A stretch of DNA of 5,287 bases from CAIJZX01 sp043766165 (GTDB taxonomy: Bacteria; Patescibacteriota; Patescibacteriia; SBBC01; CAIJZX01): positions 1-5,287 of the forward strand of contig JAYUIJ010000023.1 in NCBI GenBank assembly GCA_043766165.1, read 5' to 3'. The position numbers were made by a program, and so were the translations under genes. Under the pieces are notes generated by a model, which saw only the letters and a program-made list of their open reading frames with translations, was not told the origin of the DNA and did no database searches. This document shows, piece by piece, positions 4,915 to 5,287 of this stretch. Numbering within the stretch: the first letter of the stretch is position 1; each line of letters begins with the position of its first letter.

Positions 4915-4924
4915 TTGACAAAAT

Positions 4925-5001
4925 AGCCTAGGGGTGATAACCTATCACGTCCAGTAAGCCTAGTGTCTCTAGGCTGTTTTGATAGGTTGCTGTTCTGGAC
5001 G
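4925..5001 (+). promoter_or_regulatory. Candidate structured leader RNA (pseudoknot with competing hairpins)
   Basis: AACCTATCA (4939-4947) is complementary to TGATAGGTT (4980-4988). The adjacent CGTCCAG (4948-4954) is complementary to CTGGACG (4995-5001). The two helices interleave as a pseudoknot. Between them AGCCTAG (4957-4963) pairs with CTAGGCT (4969-4975). AGCCTAG also occurs at 4925-4931, so the same CTAGGCT can choose a partner, and GTGATA/TATCAC (4934-4939 with 4943-4948) competes with the first helix. It lies 90 bases before a secreted-protein gene. Competing helices of this kind suggest a regulatory leader, but I do not recognise a known riboswitch class. Confidence 0.4.
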
Positions 5002-5090
5002 ACACGACCGCCGTAGGTTCCGACCATGCCCCCGGGCCAGTTGGAATCCCGACTTTTGTCTCTACGGACTTATCACTGACCGTCAGGCCA

Positions 5091-5287
5091 ATGTATAGTC
5101 GCAAGAAGCAGAAACGCCTTCGCAAATGGCTTTTGGTCACGACTGCCGCAATGATCTGCGACATCATGATCCCTGCCACTGTCATGGCTCAACAAGTTTC
5201 CCCGACGGATACCACGGAATCTAGCAACACTGTTACTGTCCAGTCTGCTCCGTCGGAAAACCAAAGTGACGCATTAACATCACTACC
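5091..5287 (+). CDS. N-terminus of a secreted protein (runs off the window)
   Basis: The frame from ATG 5091 is open to the window edge, giving 65 residues. It begins with a typical signal peptide: a basic start (MYSRKKQKRLRK), a hydrophobic stretch at about 13-32, and a likely cleavage site after Val-Met-Ala33. Cys23 is not in a lipobox, so a lipoprotein is unlikely. The mature part begins QQVSPTDTTESSNT and is rich in Ser, Thr and Gln, like a flexible linker before a domain that lies beyond the window. The ribosome site is weak (AGG at 5085-5087). No other start lies in the open frame, which extends upstream to a TAG at 4983-4985. The leader contains the structured region at 4925-5001. Function is unknown. 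Confidence 0.65.
   Translation, partial: MYSRKKQKRLRKWLLVTTAAMICDIMIPATVMAQQVSPTDTTESSNTVTVQSAPSENQSDALTSL

Noticed and set aside
4915..4943. Promoter with perfect TTGACA (4915-4920) and TAACCT (4938-4943)
   Set aside because: The -10 matches only three of six, and the -35 arises from the MITE target duplication. Transcription from it would start inside the structured leader and cut off its 5' strands. Possible, but not listed.
4939..5001. HDV-like self-cleaving ribozyme
   Set aside because: The strand order matches, but the first helix is 9 rather than 7 pairs, P4 is absent and junction lengths do not fit.
4928..5264. Two minus-strand open frames at the right end
   Set aside because: They lie opposite the structured leader and the signal-peptide gene, which has much better coding character, and have no clear ribosome sites.

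Overview
The window is bacterial. It has an intact tRNA-Gly with the bacterial U73 discriminator and an encoded CCA end, Shine-Dalgarno sites before several small genes, and intrinsic terminators. It holds compact genes, tiny uncharacterised reading frames, a zinc-ribbon methyltransferase, a dCMP deaminase, a DedA membrane protein and a PfkB-family kinase. This mix would suit an environmental or candidate-phylum genome such as Patescibacteria, but that is a guess; no marker here fixes the phylum. All apparent stops are TAA or TAG, and the conserved genes read through in the standard code.

Layout, left to right. Bases 1-421 hold a possible hairpin leader, a 69-aa unknown protein with a good ribosome site, and a terminator overlapping its stop codon. 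Bases 442-862 are a tRNA-Gly region and the most unusual part of the window. A promoter precedes the 5' half of a tRNA-Gly(UCC) gene (500-533). The gene is broken exactly in the anticodon loop by a 190-bp insert (534-723) with complementary ends, and its 3' half follows (724-762). The insert itself carries a complete, apparently functional tRNA-Gly(UCC) at 597-670. A decayed tRNA-like copy lies at 790-861. A methyltransferase gene (881-1627) follows, then a REP-like inverted repeat (1663-1767), two overlapping small unknown genes (1848-2156 and about 2123-2377) and a terminator.

A 101-bp MITE-like element (2397-2497) sits between these genes and the convergent dCMP deaminase (2499-3038, minus strand), and its target duplication includes the deaminase stop codon. 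Divergent from the deaminase, a DedA-family gene and a PfkB-family sugar kinase gene form a likely two-gene operon (3121-4714).

The 376 bp after the kinase contain three copies of a short palindromic motif, an AT-rich terminator-like hairpin, a second MITE of the same family (4811-4914), and a segment whose complementary strings support a pseudoknot and competing hairpins (4925-5001). The window ends inside a secreted-protein gene beginning at 5091.

The conserved enzymes do not form one evident pathway. The region looks like ordinary housekeeping genes separated by small, non-autonomous repeat elements.
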